50,329 bases of DNA from AVCC01 sp041736255. GTDB taxonomy: Bacteria > Pseudomonadota > Gammaproteobacteria > Burkholderiales > Burkholderiaceae_D. Location: NCBI GenBank assembly GCA_041736255.1, contig JBGSTZ010000143.1, forward strand, positions 1 through 50,329. The letters run 5' to 3'. The notes under the pieces were generated by a model that was given only the letters and a program-made list of their open reading frames with translations, ran no database searches and had not been told where the DNA came from. This document shows positions 1 to 7,289 of the stretch, one piece after another (the first letter of the stretch is position 1; every line of letters begins with the position of its first letter). A program made the position numbers and the translations under genes.

Positions 1-1
1 C

Positions 2-385
2 ATCGCCGACACCATCGGCGTCGCCACCCCGCTGCACGTGCACGCGATCATGCAACGCGCGGCGCAAGAATTCCCGTTGGCGCAATTGTCCGGCCACTTC
101 CACGACACCTACGGCCAAGGTATCGCCAACATCTACGCCAGCCTTGAAGTCGGGGTGTCAATCTTCCATTCCTCGGTGGCCGGCCTAGGCGGCTGCCCGT
201 ATGCGAAAGGCGCGACCGGCAACGTCGCCACCGAAGATGTGCTGTTTTTGATGCAGGGATTGGGAATTGCTACCGGAATCGATCTGGACGCGGTGGTCGA
301 CGCGGGACAATTCATCTCGCAGCATCTGGGACGCAAGGCGGTCAGCCGCGCCGGCAATGCGCTGGCGGCCAAGCGCGCAGGCTGA
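2..385 (+). CDS. mvaB: Hydroxymethylglutaryl-CoA lyase, C-terminal part (5' end outside window)
   Basis: The frame is open from the window edge to a TGA at 383-385, so only the last 127 residues are present. HMG-CoA lyase cleaves HMG-CoA to acetyl-CoA and acetoacetate in leucine degradation. Visible family signatures are the metal-binding HFHDTYGQ segment and the active-site loop SVAGLGGCPYAKGATGNVAT, which carries the catalytic cysteine and is followed by EDVLFLMQGLGI. These belong to the TIM-barrel DRE-metallolyase fold. An internal GTG at 38 is not the start, because the homologous sequence (IADTIGVATP) continues upstream of it. Leucine-catabolism genes would be expected to the left, outside the window. 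The call is firm for the family; the symbol is a common one for this enzyme. Confidence 0.93.
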   Translation: MADTIGVATPLHVHAIMQRAAQEFPLAQLSGHFHDTYGQGIANIYASLEVGVSIFHSSVAGLGGCPYAKGATGNVATEDVLFLMQGLGIATGIDLDAVVDAGQFISQHLGRKAVSRAGNALAAKRAG

Positions 386-417
386 TCTGAACGATACGGC
401 CGCCGCTTGTATTTAGC

Positions 418-660
418 TTAGGCGTGAGGCGTTTTGTGCTCGAGCAGCTGAAGCGCCACTTTGTGCGCTTCTGCTTCTGCCTGTTCCGCGCTCGTAAAAA
501 CGGCGCCCATAGAGACGCGCTGGCTAGGAAAAATACAGTTTCTGTGCATAGGACTATGAGACGGGCCATACACTGCGACCATGGCAGCCCAATGTTCGCT
601 CTCCGGCAATCTTGCGCCTGCATACTCGATTTCATATTCACCCATTACTTCATATGACAT
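418..660 (-). CDS. Small conserved-looking protein of unknown function (80 aa)
   Basis: I do not recognise a named family. The protein is acidic, cytosolic (no signal or membrane segment) and begins MSYEVMGEYEIEYAG. The middle, MVAVYGPSHSPMHRNCIFP, looks like a short beta-rich fold, and an Ala/Glu-rich helix (SAEQAEAEAHKVALQLLE) closes it. The ATG at 660 is preferred over a TTG at 675 because GGAG lies 8 bases upstream of it. It follows the 71-residue gene at 703-918 by 42 bases on the same strand, so the two are probably cotranscribed. Function unknown. Confidence 0.6.
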   Translation of the reverse strand: MSYEVMGEYEIEYAGARLPESEHWAAMVAVYGPSHSPMHRNCIFPSQRVSMGAVFTSAEQAEAEAHKVALQLLEHKTPHA

Positions 661-702
661 TACAAACTCCAGCAATTAAAGCAGTAAGGTAAGCTTTGCA
701 AC

Positions 703-918
703 TTACTCTTCCATTCCATTCAACAATTCGATATCCGCTATCGCCATGCGCAACATGAGTTCAGGGGTAGCCTCGTTGGCACTAATGGCGGCGACGATTG
801 CATCAGGAACGGACTTTTTCAATTGTCCATCGCGCTGAATAAGATATTCTCCCTTGTCGTAGATGATGGAATATGTCAAGCGTTGCCCGTTGCGGCGCGT
901 ATATTCATGAACTAACAA
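703..918 (-). CDS. Small protein of unknown function (71 aa), TTG start
   Basis: No recognised family. The N-terminal half is a run of likely beta strands (RLTYSIIYDKGEYLIQRDGQ) and the C-terminal half a likely helix. There is no signal peptide. The best start is a TTG at 918, with GGGAG six bases upstream; no ATG start fits. It is the first gene of a probable two-gene minus-strand unit with the 80-residue protein at 418-660. It faces away from the nitronate monooxygenase gene at 1195, so the promoter region between them is probably shared. Codon use and the good ribosome-binding site support it being real. Confidence 0.55.
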   Translation of the reverse strand: MLVHEYTRRNGQRLTYSIIYDKGEYLIQRDGQLKKSVPDAIVAAISANEATPELMLRMAIADIELLNGMEE

Positions 919-1012
919 TGTATTCTCCCGATGTGCTTTTTATAGCATTTAAGATGCAGCTATTGAATGATTAAAAATACTTGCACTGGTACTGGCCAGA
1001 GGCCTGTTGCAA

Positions 1013-1042
1013 AACTGATCTATGCTTAACTGCAGATCAGTT
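1013..1042. promoter_or_regulatory. Inverted repeat in divergent promoter region
   Basis: Perfect 9-bp arms, AACTGATCT at 1013-1021 and AGATCAGTT at 1034-1042, are separated by 12 bases. The repeat lies between two divergent genes (918 and 1195). It could be an operator or an RNA hairpin; no U-run follows on either strand, so a terminator is unlikely. Confidence 0.35.
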
Positions 1043-1194
1043 CCCAGTTAAAATTACAAGCGAATTGTAGCTGAATATATTGGCCTGTAGTGCCTTGAAA
1101 CAGCGCTTCGGCATGCGCAACTCGCACCGGAAATGGCCGCAACAAATATTGTGCATCAATCCGTTCCGTCCAAATGTAGGGAGTCACCTCAATT

Positions 1195-2256
1195 ATGTAT
1201 TCACGTTTCGTTTCGATACTTGGCATCAAGTATCCGATTATTCAGGCACCGATGGCCGGTGGCGCCACCACGCCCGAACTGGTGGCGGCGGTCAGCAATG
1301 CCGGCGCTTTGGGTTCGTTGGCGGCCGCCACGCTGTCGCCGGCAGCGATTGCCGACGGCGTGCAGCGCGTGCGTGCGCTGACCAGCCAGCCGTTCAATGT
1401 CAACCTGTTCATCCTGGACGAGCCGACTCCGGATCAGACCGAACTGGCGGCGGCGCAGGCGCGCCTGAATCCATTTCGCACCGCACTCGGCCTACCGGCA
1501 GCGCCCGTCCCTACCAAATTCTGCGAAAACAACCAGGCCCAGATCGCCGCCCTGCTGGCGCTGGCGCCGCCAATAGTCAGCTTCACTTTCGGCGTGCTCG
1601 ACACCGCTACGGTGGCGCAATTCAGGCAAAAAGGTTCGTTCGTGATCGGCACCGCCACCACAACGGCTGAAGCCAAAGCCTGGGAAGCTGCCGGCGCCGA
1701 CGCGATCTGCGTCCAGGGCATCGAAGCCGGCGGCCATCGCGGCACCTTTCTGGGCGACTTCGAACAAGCCGGTATCGGCCTGATGGCATTGATTCCGCAA
1801 GTCGCGCGCGCGGTCAACGTGCCGCTGATTGCGGCCGGCGGCATCATGGATGGCCGCGGCATCGCTGCCGCGTTGATTCTGGGCGCGCAAGCGGTGCAAC
1901 TCGGCACCGCTTTTTTGTGCTGCGATGAAGCCGGGATTCACCCGGGCTGGAAGCAGCGCATCGCCCACACCAGCGACGACGGCACTCGCTTGACACGGGT
2001 GTTTTCAGGCAAATATGCGCGCGGTATCGTCACTGACTTCATGCAACAGTTGCGCCCGTTCGAGCATCAGATGCCGGATTACCCGATACAGAATGCGCTG
2101 ACCGCAGACATCCGCAAGGCCGCAGCCAAGCAAGATCAACTGGAAATGATGTCACTCTGGGCCGGACAAGGCGCCGGGCTGGCGCGCCCGATGCCAGCCG
2201 CGCTTCTGGTGCAAACCCTGATGGATGAGCTGACCATCGCACTGCCCGGGCGCTGA
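1195..2256 (+). CDS. Nitronate monooxygenase (class I-like, FMN-dependent)
   Basis: 353 residues, about the usual length for the NMO / 2-nitropropane dioxygenase family, which oxidises alkyl nitronates such as propionate-3-nitronate using FMN. The FMN-binding barrel signatures are in order: QAPMAGG with TPELVAAVSNAGALG near residues 18-40, the catalytic-loop motif EAGGHRG with the conserved His at residue 181, and IAAGGIMDGRGIAAALILGAQ after it for phosphate binding. No signal peptide, so cytosolic. The ATG at 1195 has GGGAG 12 bases upstream, a slightly long spacing. A more distant paralogue lies at 15654-16619. Substrate cannot be read from sequence. Confidence 0.88.
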   Translation: MYSRFVSILGIKYPIIQAPMAGGATTPELVAAVSNAGALGSLAAATLSPAAIADGVQRVRALTSQPFNVNLFILDEPTPDQTELAAAQARLNPFRTALGLPAAPVPTKFCENNQAQIAALLALAPPIVSFTFGVLDTATVAQFRQKGSFVIGTATTTAEAKAWEAAGADAICVQGIEAGGHRGTFLGDFEQAGIGLMALIPQVARAVNVPLIAAGGIMDGRGIAAALILGAQAVQLGTAFLCCDEAGIHPGWKQRIAHTSDDGTRLTRVFSGKYARGIVTDFMQQLRPFEHQMPDYPIQNALTADIRKAAAKQDQLEMMSLWAGQGAGLARPMPAALLVQTLMDELTIALPGR

Positions 2257-2423
2257 TGGCTTTGCGTCTATAACGGAGCGCATTTGCGGCTCGACGCAAA
2301 AATATACTGGGCAGATAAACTCGGTTCTGCTGCACTTGGATATTGAAACCGCCCGTTTTAAATACAGCGCAACCGCCGCATCTGCGTAAAATGAGCCGCT
2401 TCAATTTAACGAGGTAACAAACC

Positions 2424-2702
2424 ATGAAAAAATCCGGCCTGGAAAAGCAGAAAGCCATGAAACTGACCGGCAAAATGAAGCAAGCCGGCACCAGCGCAAC
2501 ATTCGGCCAGGATGCCGCTGCACCGCTGGACCGCCGCGATCAGCGCAAGCTGGATCAGGCGCTCGGTCTGGTGCCATTCGCGGTCAAGCTGCACGGCGAT
2601 CTGGTGGCGCAATTGCAAACCGCGGCACAGACGCGCGAAATGGCGATGAACGACCTGGTGGCGGAACTTCTGGCAAAAGCGCTGGCCGAGCAGCCAAAAT
2701 AA
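2424..2702 (+). CDS. Small basic protein of unknown function (92 aa)
   Basis: Not assigned to a named family. The first 25 residues are Lys/Met-rich (MKKSGLEKQKAMKLTGKMKQ), followed by a polar linker and a C-terminal region predicted helical (KLHGDLVAQLQTAAQTREMAMNDLVAELLAKAL). That last part resembles the second half of ribbon-helix-helix or Arc-like domains, but the match is only by eye. GAGG lies about 9 bases before the ATG. It stands alone between the nitronate monooxygenase and the DUF1289 gene, all on the plus strand. Nucleic-acid binding is an inference from charge only. Confidence 0.6.
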   Translation: MKKSGLEKQKAMKLTGKMKQAGTSATFGQDAAAPLDRRDQRKLDQALGLVPFAVKLHGDLVAQLQTAAQTREMAMNDLVAELLAKALAEQPK

Positions 2703-2824
2703 TCTGCATTGAGCGGACGCCTTTCCATGTGCCGCATTGCCATGGCGCCGTGCGCCCAAACGGCGCGGCGCTTTGACGGCATAATGGTTTCTTCCAAAAA
2801 AAACATATCCAGGAGACCCGATCA

Positions 2825-3034
2825 ATGACGAAGGTAGTACAGAATTTCGATCCAGAAACAGATATCGGCCCGCTGCCCTCACCTTGCATCAATCTGTGCA
2901 AAATGGATGAAGCTACTGGCCTGTGTCTGGGCTGCCGGCGCACGATACCGGAAATCATCGCCTGGGGCCGCGCCAGCGAAAACGATAAACGCGTGATATG
3001 GCAGGCAATCAAGAGCCGCATCATCGAAAAATAG
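2825..3034 (+). CDS. DUF1289 family protein (four-cysteine small protein)
   Basis: 69 residues, typical for DUF1289. The diagnostic cysteine pattern SPCINLCKMDEATGLCLGC, followed by RRTIPEIIAW, is complete; four cysteines in this spacing suggest a metal or Fe-S site, but this is inference. AGGAG precedes the ATG by 9 bases. Members are often found beside oxidoreductase or metabolic genes without an assigned function. The next gene starts about 185 bases downstream, after an inverted-repeat element. Confidence 0.85.
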   Translation: MTKVVQNFDPETDIGPLPSPCINLCKMDEATGLCLGCRRTIPEIIAWGRASENDKRVIWQAIKSRIIEK

Positions 3035-3058
3035 CAACTGAAGTCATTAGAAGAAATC

Positions 3059-3156
3059 CTGTCCACGAAAAGCACGAAGTCACGAAAAAACCTTTTCTGC
3101 TGCCGTCAAAAAATGTGTTTGCATTCTTTCGTGCTTTTCGTGTTTTTCGTGGACAG
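3059..3156. repeat. CACGAAA-type inverted repeat element
   Basis: The left arm CTGTCCACGAAAAGCACGAA (from 3059) is mirrored by the right arm ending CGTGGACAG at 3156. Both arms carry iterated CACGAAA units. A related copy with the same units lies at 7221-7263. Such dispersed, non-coding repeats occur between genes in many proteobacteria; when translated they give spurious Arg/Lys/His- and Phe/Arg-rich frames. Confidence 0.7.
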
Positions 3157-3218
3157 TGCTTTTTCGTATTGCATACACCCTGCGCAATATCTAATTACAA
3201 AACAATCGAGACCACACA

Positions 3219-3668
3219 ATGAGCGCGCAGTTTTACACACACGAACTCCCCGTAACCGGTCCCGCATACAGCCAGTGGTTCAAGTACCTTGCCACCACGG
3301 TGACGATTGCGCTGGCGGCGTATGCGGTCCGGATCACCCTGCATTTCCCGCTGGCAGAGTACGGTTTCGGCATCAAGGCCTTACTGTTTTTTTCCGCCCT
3401 GATGCTGCTGATCAGCTATTACTGGTTCCTGAAATCGCGCACTACCGTCGACCGCAACGGCATAACCCAGACCTGGATGTACAACAAGCAAGTGCGCTGG
3501 GACGAGGTGCGCAGCGCCAAAATGATCGGCATCCCTTATCTGGACTGGATTTTCCCGCCGCGACTGATCGTGCGCACCGGCGTCTCTTTCACCACCTTCA
3601 ACGGCGGCACCGAAACGCTGCTGGTGGAATTCGCCAAAATATCGCAGGCTTACCAGATGAAGGCATGA
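3219..3668 (+). CDS. Inner-membrane protein with PH-like cytosolic domain
   Basis: 149 residues. Two membrane helices are visible (about residues 24-46 and 53-70), the second ending in YYWFLKS. A soluble C-terminal domain with alternating strands follows (TTVDRNGITQTWMYNKQVRWDEVRSAKM). The pattern of strand, short turn and W-x-E-V is like bacterial PH-like domains found in membrane proteins of unknown role. The TGA at 3666-3668 is one base from the ATG of the metallo-hydrolase gene at 3670, so the two are translated from one message. Function unknown. Confidence 0.7.
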   Translation: MSAQFYTHELPVTGPAYSQWFKYLATTVTIALAAYAVRITLHFPLAEYGFGIKALLFFSALMLLISYYWFLKSRTTVDRNGITQTWMYNKQVRWDEVRSAKMIGIPYLDWIFPPRLIVRTGVSFTTFNGGTETLLVEFAKISQAYQMKA

Positions 3669-3669
3669 G

Positions 3670-4617
3670 ATGACGCCACCAACCAATCCGCCAGTGCAAA
3701 TGCCGGCCACCATGCAAGTCCTGGAACGCGGCTGGCTGTCTTCCAACAACATCCTGTTTATCGGGCGTAGCGGGAGCGGCCAGACCGCTCTGGTCGACAG
3801 CGGCTACCAGACGCATGCAGCGCAAACCCTGGCGCTGGTGCAACACGCGTTGCTGGGGCGGCCGCTGGAACGGCTGATCAACACCCATCTGCATTCCGAC
3901 CACTGCGGCGGCAATGCGCTGTTGCAGCAGGCATACGGCTGCCGCACCACGATCCCAGCCTCGGAAGCACAGAAAGTCCGTATCTGGGATGAAGACGCGC
4001 TGAGCTTCAAGGCCACCGGCCAGCAATGCGAGCGCTTTTCCTTCGACGACACCATCGAAGCCGGCGCCACGCTGACGCTAGGCGACATGGAATGGCAGGT
4101 ACTAGGCGCGCCCGGCCACGACCCGCATTCGCTGATCCTATTTTGCCCTGAAGAGCGGATTCTGATTTCGGCCGACGCATTGTGGCAGAACGGTTTCGGC
4201 GTGGTGTTCCCGGAACTGGAAGGCGAATCCGGCTTTGACGAAGTGCGCGCCACACTGGAACTGATCGCTACGCTCGACGCCCGCCTGGTAGTTCCGGGCC
4301 ACGGTGCGCCATTTACCGACGTCCAGCAGGCGCTCGATGTCGCGTTTTCCCGCCTCGATTATCTGCGTGCGGATCCGCTGCGCAATGCGCAAAATGCCGT
4401 CAAGGTGCTGCTCAAATTCCTGCTGCTGGACCGGCAAAAGATCGCCATTGCCGAGCTGCCGCAACTGCTGTCACAAATGCAGATATTAGTTGAAGCCAAT
4501 AGGCGCTTCCTACAACAACCGCTGCCGACGCTGACGCAATGGGCGATTGCCCAGTTGGTAAAGGCCGGTGCTGCCGACGTCGACGGCGCGTATTTACGCA
4601 ACCGCGAATCAGCATAA
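3670..4617 (+). CDS. MBL-fold metallo-hydrolase
   Basis: 315 residues with a complete metallo-beta-lactamase fold metal site: HLHSDH at residues 73-78, His150 in GAPGHDPHS, Asp169 in ISADALW and His211 in VVPGHGAPF. This arrangement binds two metal ions, usually zinc, and hydrolyses thioester, ester or phosphodiester bonds depending on the subfamily. The C-terminal 90 residues are helical. No signal peptide, so cytosolic. It begins one base after the membrane protein stop, suggesting translational coupling. The substrate cannot be read; the shape fits the glyoxalase II/SoxH-like branch rather than RNase J or beta-lactamase. Confidence 0.85.
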   Translation: MTPPTNPPVQMPATMQVLERGWLSSNNILFIGRSGSGQTALVDSGYQTHAAQTLALVQHALLGRPLERLINTHLHSDHCGGNALLQQAYGCRTTIPASEAQKVRIWDEDALSFKATGQQCERFSFDDTIEAGATLTLGDMEWQVLGAPGHDPHSLILFCPEERILISADALWQNGFGVVFPELEGESGFDEVRATLELIATLDARLVVPGHGAPFTDVQQALDVAFSRLDYLRADPLRNAQNAVKVLLKFLLLDRQKIAIAELPQLLSQMQILVEANRRFLQQPLPTLTQWAIAQLVKAGAADVDGAYLRNRESA

Positions 4618-4983
4618 TCGCTGTCAGCGATGCGCCAGAAGCGCCGTTAAGGATATTCTGCTTCCTTAATCCAAATCCTCACTCTCCCTGGCTCGGTGCG
4701 GTCGCGGTGCGCTATTTCATGCCTGCGCCAGCCGTCGCAAGCATGAGCCGGTTTATAAATAAATCGCGCTATGTACGCTATCGCACGGAACGGGACCGGC
4801 AGTCCGCGTAGCCTGATCTGTAATCGTAACGCGCCGGCAGGGCAACCCGGTCAGCTGCGGATACGACTTTCAGTAGCAATGGCCTGATCCACTGAAGCGG
4901 AACCTTTCTGCCAGAAATTGATCAGTTCTGGGTACTGCTTACAATAATGTTTGTGTTTTTGTGACCCAATAAAGGAAATCACC
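4618..4983. other. Intergenic region before collagen-like gene
   Basis: 366 bases without a supportable gene. Only the right end has a readable signal, the promoter candidate at 4918-4945. No tRNA, clear terminator or repeat was seen in the rest. Confidence 0.5.
4918..4945 (+). promoter_or_regulatory. Candidate sigma-70 promoter of the collagen-like gene
   Basis: TTGATC at 4918-4923 and TACAAT at 4940-4945 are separated by 16 bases. They lie about 39 bases upstream of the ATG at 4984. The match is reasonable but spacing is one base short of ideal. Confidence 0.4.
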
Positions 4984-5379
4984 ATGAAATATTCAAAACT
5001 ATTAGTCGCGCTCGGTGCTGCACTCGCGTTGGGTGGATGTATATCACTGCCTGCAGGCCCAGCCGGACCGCAAGGCGAACCTGGATACACTGGCGCCACC
5101 GGTAGCACCGGAGCAACTGGATACACGGGAGCCACCGGACGTTCCGGTGCTGCCGGCGGCACTGGTGCTACGGGCGCCACCGGATACACCGGTGCGACTG
5201 GAGATACGGGTGCTACTGGATACACTGGCGCAACGGGCGACACCGGCGCCACTGGATATACCGGAGCCACCGGCAGGACAGGCGGTACTGGCGCAACAGG
5301 CAGGACAGGCGCCCAAGGAGATGCCGGCACAGGAGGACTGCAGCCCGGTGAATCCGTTGTGATTATGCCGGCTCGCTAA
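4984..5379 (+). CDS. Collagen-like repeat lipoprotein
   Basis: 131 residues. A lipoprotein signal peptide ends in LALGGC, so Cys19 would be acylated. Residues 25-114 are about 30 uninterrupted Gly-X-Y triplets, mostly GAT, GYT, GDT and GRT, before a short tail ending PGESVVIMPAR. Such sequences can form trimeric collagen triple helices; Thr in the Y position is common in bacterial collagens and can be glycosylated (family knowledge, not shown here). The ATG at 4984 is chosen over an upstream frame-open codon at 4951 because AAAGGA sits just before it and it creates the signal peptide. Three 36-bp units at 5173-5280 encode nearly identical 12-residue blocks with varied synonymous codons. Probably an envelope-anchored surface or periplasmic stalk. 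Confidence 0.85.
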   Translation: MKYSKLLVALGAALALGGCISLPAGPAGPQGEPGYTGATGSTGATGYTGATGRSGAAGGTGATGATGYTGATGDTGATGYTGATGDTGATGYTGATGRTGGTGATGRTGAQGDAGTGGLQPGESVVIMPAR

Positions 5380-5386
5380 CGGGCTG

Positions 5387-5422
5387 GGGCGAATCCAGGC
5401 TTGATGCTTTACGGGTTCGCCC
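5387..5422 (+). terminator. Hairpin after the collagen-like gene
   Basis: GGGCGAATCC at 5387-5396 pairs with GGGTTCGCCC at 5413-5422 (10 pairs, one a G-U wobble) with a 16-base loop, starting 8 bases after the stop codon. The following bases are TAAAAATG rather than a U-run, so termination would be weak or factor-assisted. Confidence 0.45.
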
Positions 5423-5645
5423 TAAAAATGTGCAATTGAAATATCAATGTGAATTGCATGGATAACGCAAACGCAAAAAATTCAGTCCACAATGTTTTTC
5501 ATGTCTTACCTGCGCCGTATGTAACGCAAGGCCAGTGAATCTTCAACAGCATCCAATAGCAGTACAGGCTCCCCTTATTTGAGTAATATCAAAATTGTCG
5601 AAACCGGCAAGCACTAAGATCAAATCATGTAATGAGGAGACTGCG

Positions 5646-6095
5646 ATGCGAATCGGTGGAATTTCTACGCTCGAAACGGTACATTGCAAACGCGACGCCA
5701 GTGTGCTGGAAGCCGCGTTAATGATGCGCTTGCATCATGTGGGCGACCTGGTCGTGGTGGATGAAGAGAATGGCAAATTATTGCCAGCCGGCATTCTAAC
5801 TGACCGCGACATCGTGATCTCGGTTGTTGCCGAAGGGTTGGACGCCAACAGCATCGAAGCGGGCGACATCATGAGTGCGGAATTGCTGGTTGCCAGCGAA
5901 GATGCCACTGTGCACGAAACCATCGAACGGATGCGTTTCAAGGGCGTACGGCGGATGCCGATCGTCAACAGCAGCGGCGTGCTGGTCGGGATTGTCAGCT
6001 CTGACGACCTGATACAGTTTCTGGCCGATGAAATGACCGAGTTGGGGCGCATTGGGATTCAGCAGCAATCCATCGAAAAACAAATACGCAAGTAA
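5646..6095 (+). CDS. CBS-domain-pair protein
   Basis: 149 residues made of two CBS domains (about 8-65 and 72-130). Signatures are VGDLVVVDEENGKLLPAGILTDRDI in the first and RRMPIVNSSGVLVGIVSSDDLI in the second. CBS pairs bind adenine nucleotides and usually regulate a partner; a stand-alone pair like this has no fixed function. The ATG at 5646 is preferred over a codon at 5595 because GAGGAG lies 6 bases upstream and the family starts here. The 20-residue tail is polar. It is not clearly in an operon with either neighbour. Confidence 0.85.
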   Translation: MRIGGISTLETVHCKRDASVLEAALMMRLHHVGDLVVVDEENGKLLPAGILTDRDIVISVVAEGLDANSIEAGDIMSAELLVASEDATVHETIERMRFKGVRRMPIVNSSGVLVGIVSSDDLIQFLADEMTELGRIGIQQQSIEKQIRK

Positions 6096-6301
6096 GCGAA
6101 CAACAACGCGGAGGGCAGCCGCCAATATTGCACCCGGATATACCGTGCTCATCCCGTTCATCGGTTTCATAGAAACCGCCAATGGCCGCGAATTTTATTT
6201 CAGTCGCGCCTACGTCTGCAAGCCCGCTCCGGGCATCTGAATTTAATCACAGCCTGAAAGGTGTTTTCAGCCGGATGATTCGGAAAAAGAACTATCCTGA
6301 T

Positions 6302-7216
6302 ATGTGCAAGTTACCGCAGAAAAACCTGCTCCATTGGGTCACGCGTCTGCTCGTAGCCTGCATGATGTATGCGGCCATAGGACAAGTTGCCGCCGCCGGG
6401 CCGGACATGAATCCGGCCGCAGCGCTGCGTGCCAAATACGCGGAATTGGGGCCGCAACTGCGCAACAATCAGTTCAAGCAGCCACTGTATCTCGATTCTG
6501 TCGAATCCTCCCGCCATTTGGCGGCTGACATCTACGCACTGGTTGATTATCCTTTTGCCACCGTCAACGCGGCGTTCAACGACCCGGCGCATTGGTGCGA
6601 CGTGATGATCCTGCACCTGAATACAAAGTATTGCCGGGCGTCGGCCGACACGGCTGGCAACAATCTTGTGGTCAGGATTGGCAAGAAAAATTATCAGCCG
6701 CTCGCGCAAGCTTTTCAGGTCAAATTTTCCTATCGTGCTGCAACCACGACGTCCGAGTATTTCGACGTCCGACTCAATGCAGAAAATGGGCCGCTGGGCA
6801 CCAGCGATTATCGGATACGGTTGGAAGCGGTGGCCGTTCAGGGTGGCAAGACCTTCCTGCATCTGACCTATTCCTACGCCTACAATTTTGCCGGACGACT
6901 CGCGATGAAAGCGTATCTGGGCACCATTGGCAGCGACAAGGTCGGGTTCACCATGACGGGCAAGCAGTCCGGCCAGCCCGATTACATTGGTGGCGTACGG
7001 GGCGTGGTGGAACGCAACACCATGCGCTATTACCTCGCCATTGACGCCTATCTCGGTGGTTTGTCCGCAGCGCCTGCGCAACAACTCGAACAACGCCTGG
7101 AAAGCTGGTTTGCATCCACCGAGCGCTATCCTCGGCAGTTGCATGAAGTTGACCGCGCTGCCTATCTCGAGATGAAACGGCGCGAGTATCTGCGCCAGCA
7201 GAATGAAAAAGACTGA
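6302..7216 (+). CDS. Secreted protein of unknown function (304 aa)
   Basis: I do not recognise the family. From the ATG at 6302 the protein has a signal peptide: basic MCKLPQKN, a hydrophobic stretch to about residue 30, and an Ala-x-Ala type site in QVAAAG. Earlier in-frame starts at 6182 and 6275 would bury this signal and have no ribosome-binding site. The mature part looks soluble with many beta strands (YRIRLEAVAVQGGKTFLHLT) and a charged helical C-terminus (AYLEMKRREYLRQQNEKD). The single Cys pair in the middle could form a disulfide. Likely periplasmic; role unknown. Confidence 0.7.
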   Translation: MCKLPQKNLLHWVTRLLVACMMYAAIGQVAAAGPDMNPAAALRAKYAELGPQLRNNQFKQPLYLDSVESSRHLAADIYALVDYPFATVNAAFNDPAHWCDVMILHLNTKYCRASADTAGNNLVVRIGKKNYQPLAQAFQVKFSYRAATTTSEYFDVRLNAENGPLGTSDYRIRLEAVAVQGGKTFLHLTYSYAYNFAGRLAMKAYLGTIGSDKVGFTMTGKQSGQPDYIGGVRGVVERNTMRYYLAIDAYLGGLSAAPAQQLEQRLESWFASTERYPRQLHEVDRAAYLEMKRREYLRQQNEKD

Positions 7217-7220
7217 AACC

Positions 7221-7263
7221 GTGGAAATGTAATTTCCACGAAAGACACGAAAGCACGAAAACG
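7221..7263. repeat. CACGAAA-type repeat with hairpin
   Basis: GTGGAAAT (7221-7228) and ATTTCCAC (7232-7239) form a short hairpin directly after the stop of the secreted protein. CACGAAAG-type units follow to 7263. It is related to the element at 3059-3156 and lies between convergent genes, where it may help end transcription. Confidence 0.55.
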
Positions 7264-7289
7264 GTTAAGCGCATGATACGTAACGTCAG

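Noticed and set aside
1026..1229. Minus-strand open frame of 67 residues in the promoter region of the nitronate monooxygenase
   Set aside because: Its start would lie inside the monooxygenase coding sequence, there is no good ribosome-binding site and no family is recognisable; the inverted repeat at 1013-1042 explains the region better.
2998..3222. Plus-strand frame rich in His/Lys then Phe/Arg
   Set aside because: It is a translation of the CACGAAA inverted-repeat element and overlaps the end of the DUF1289 gene.
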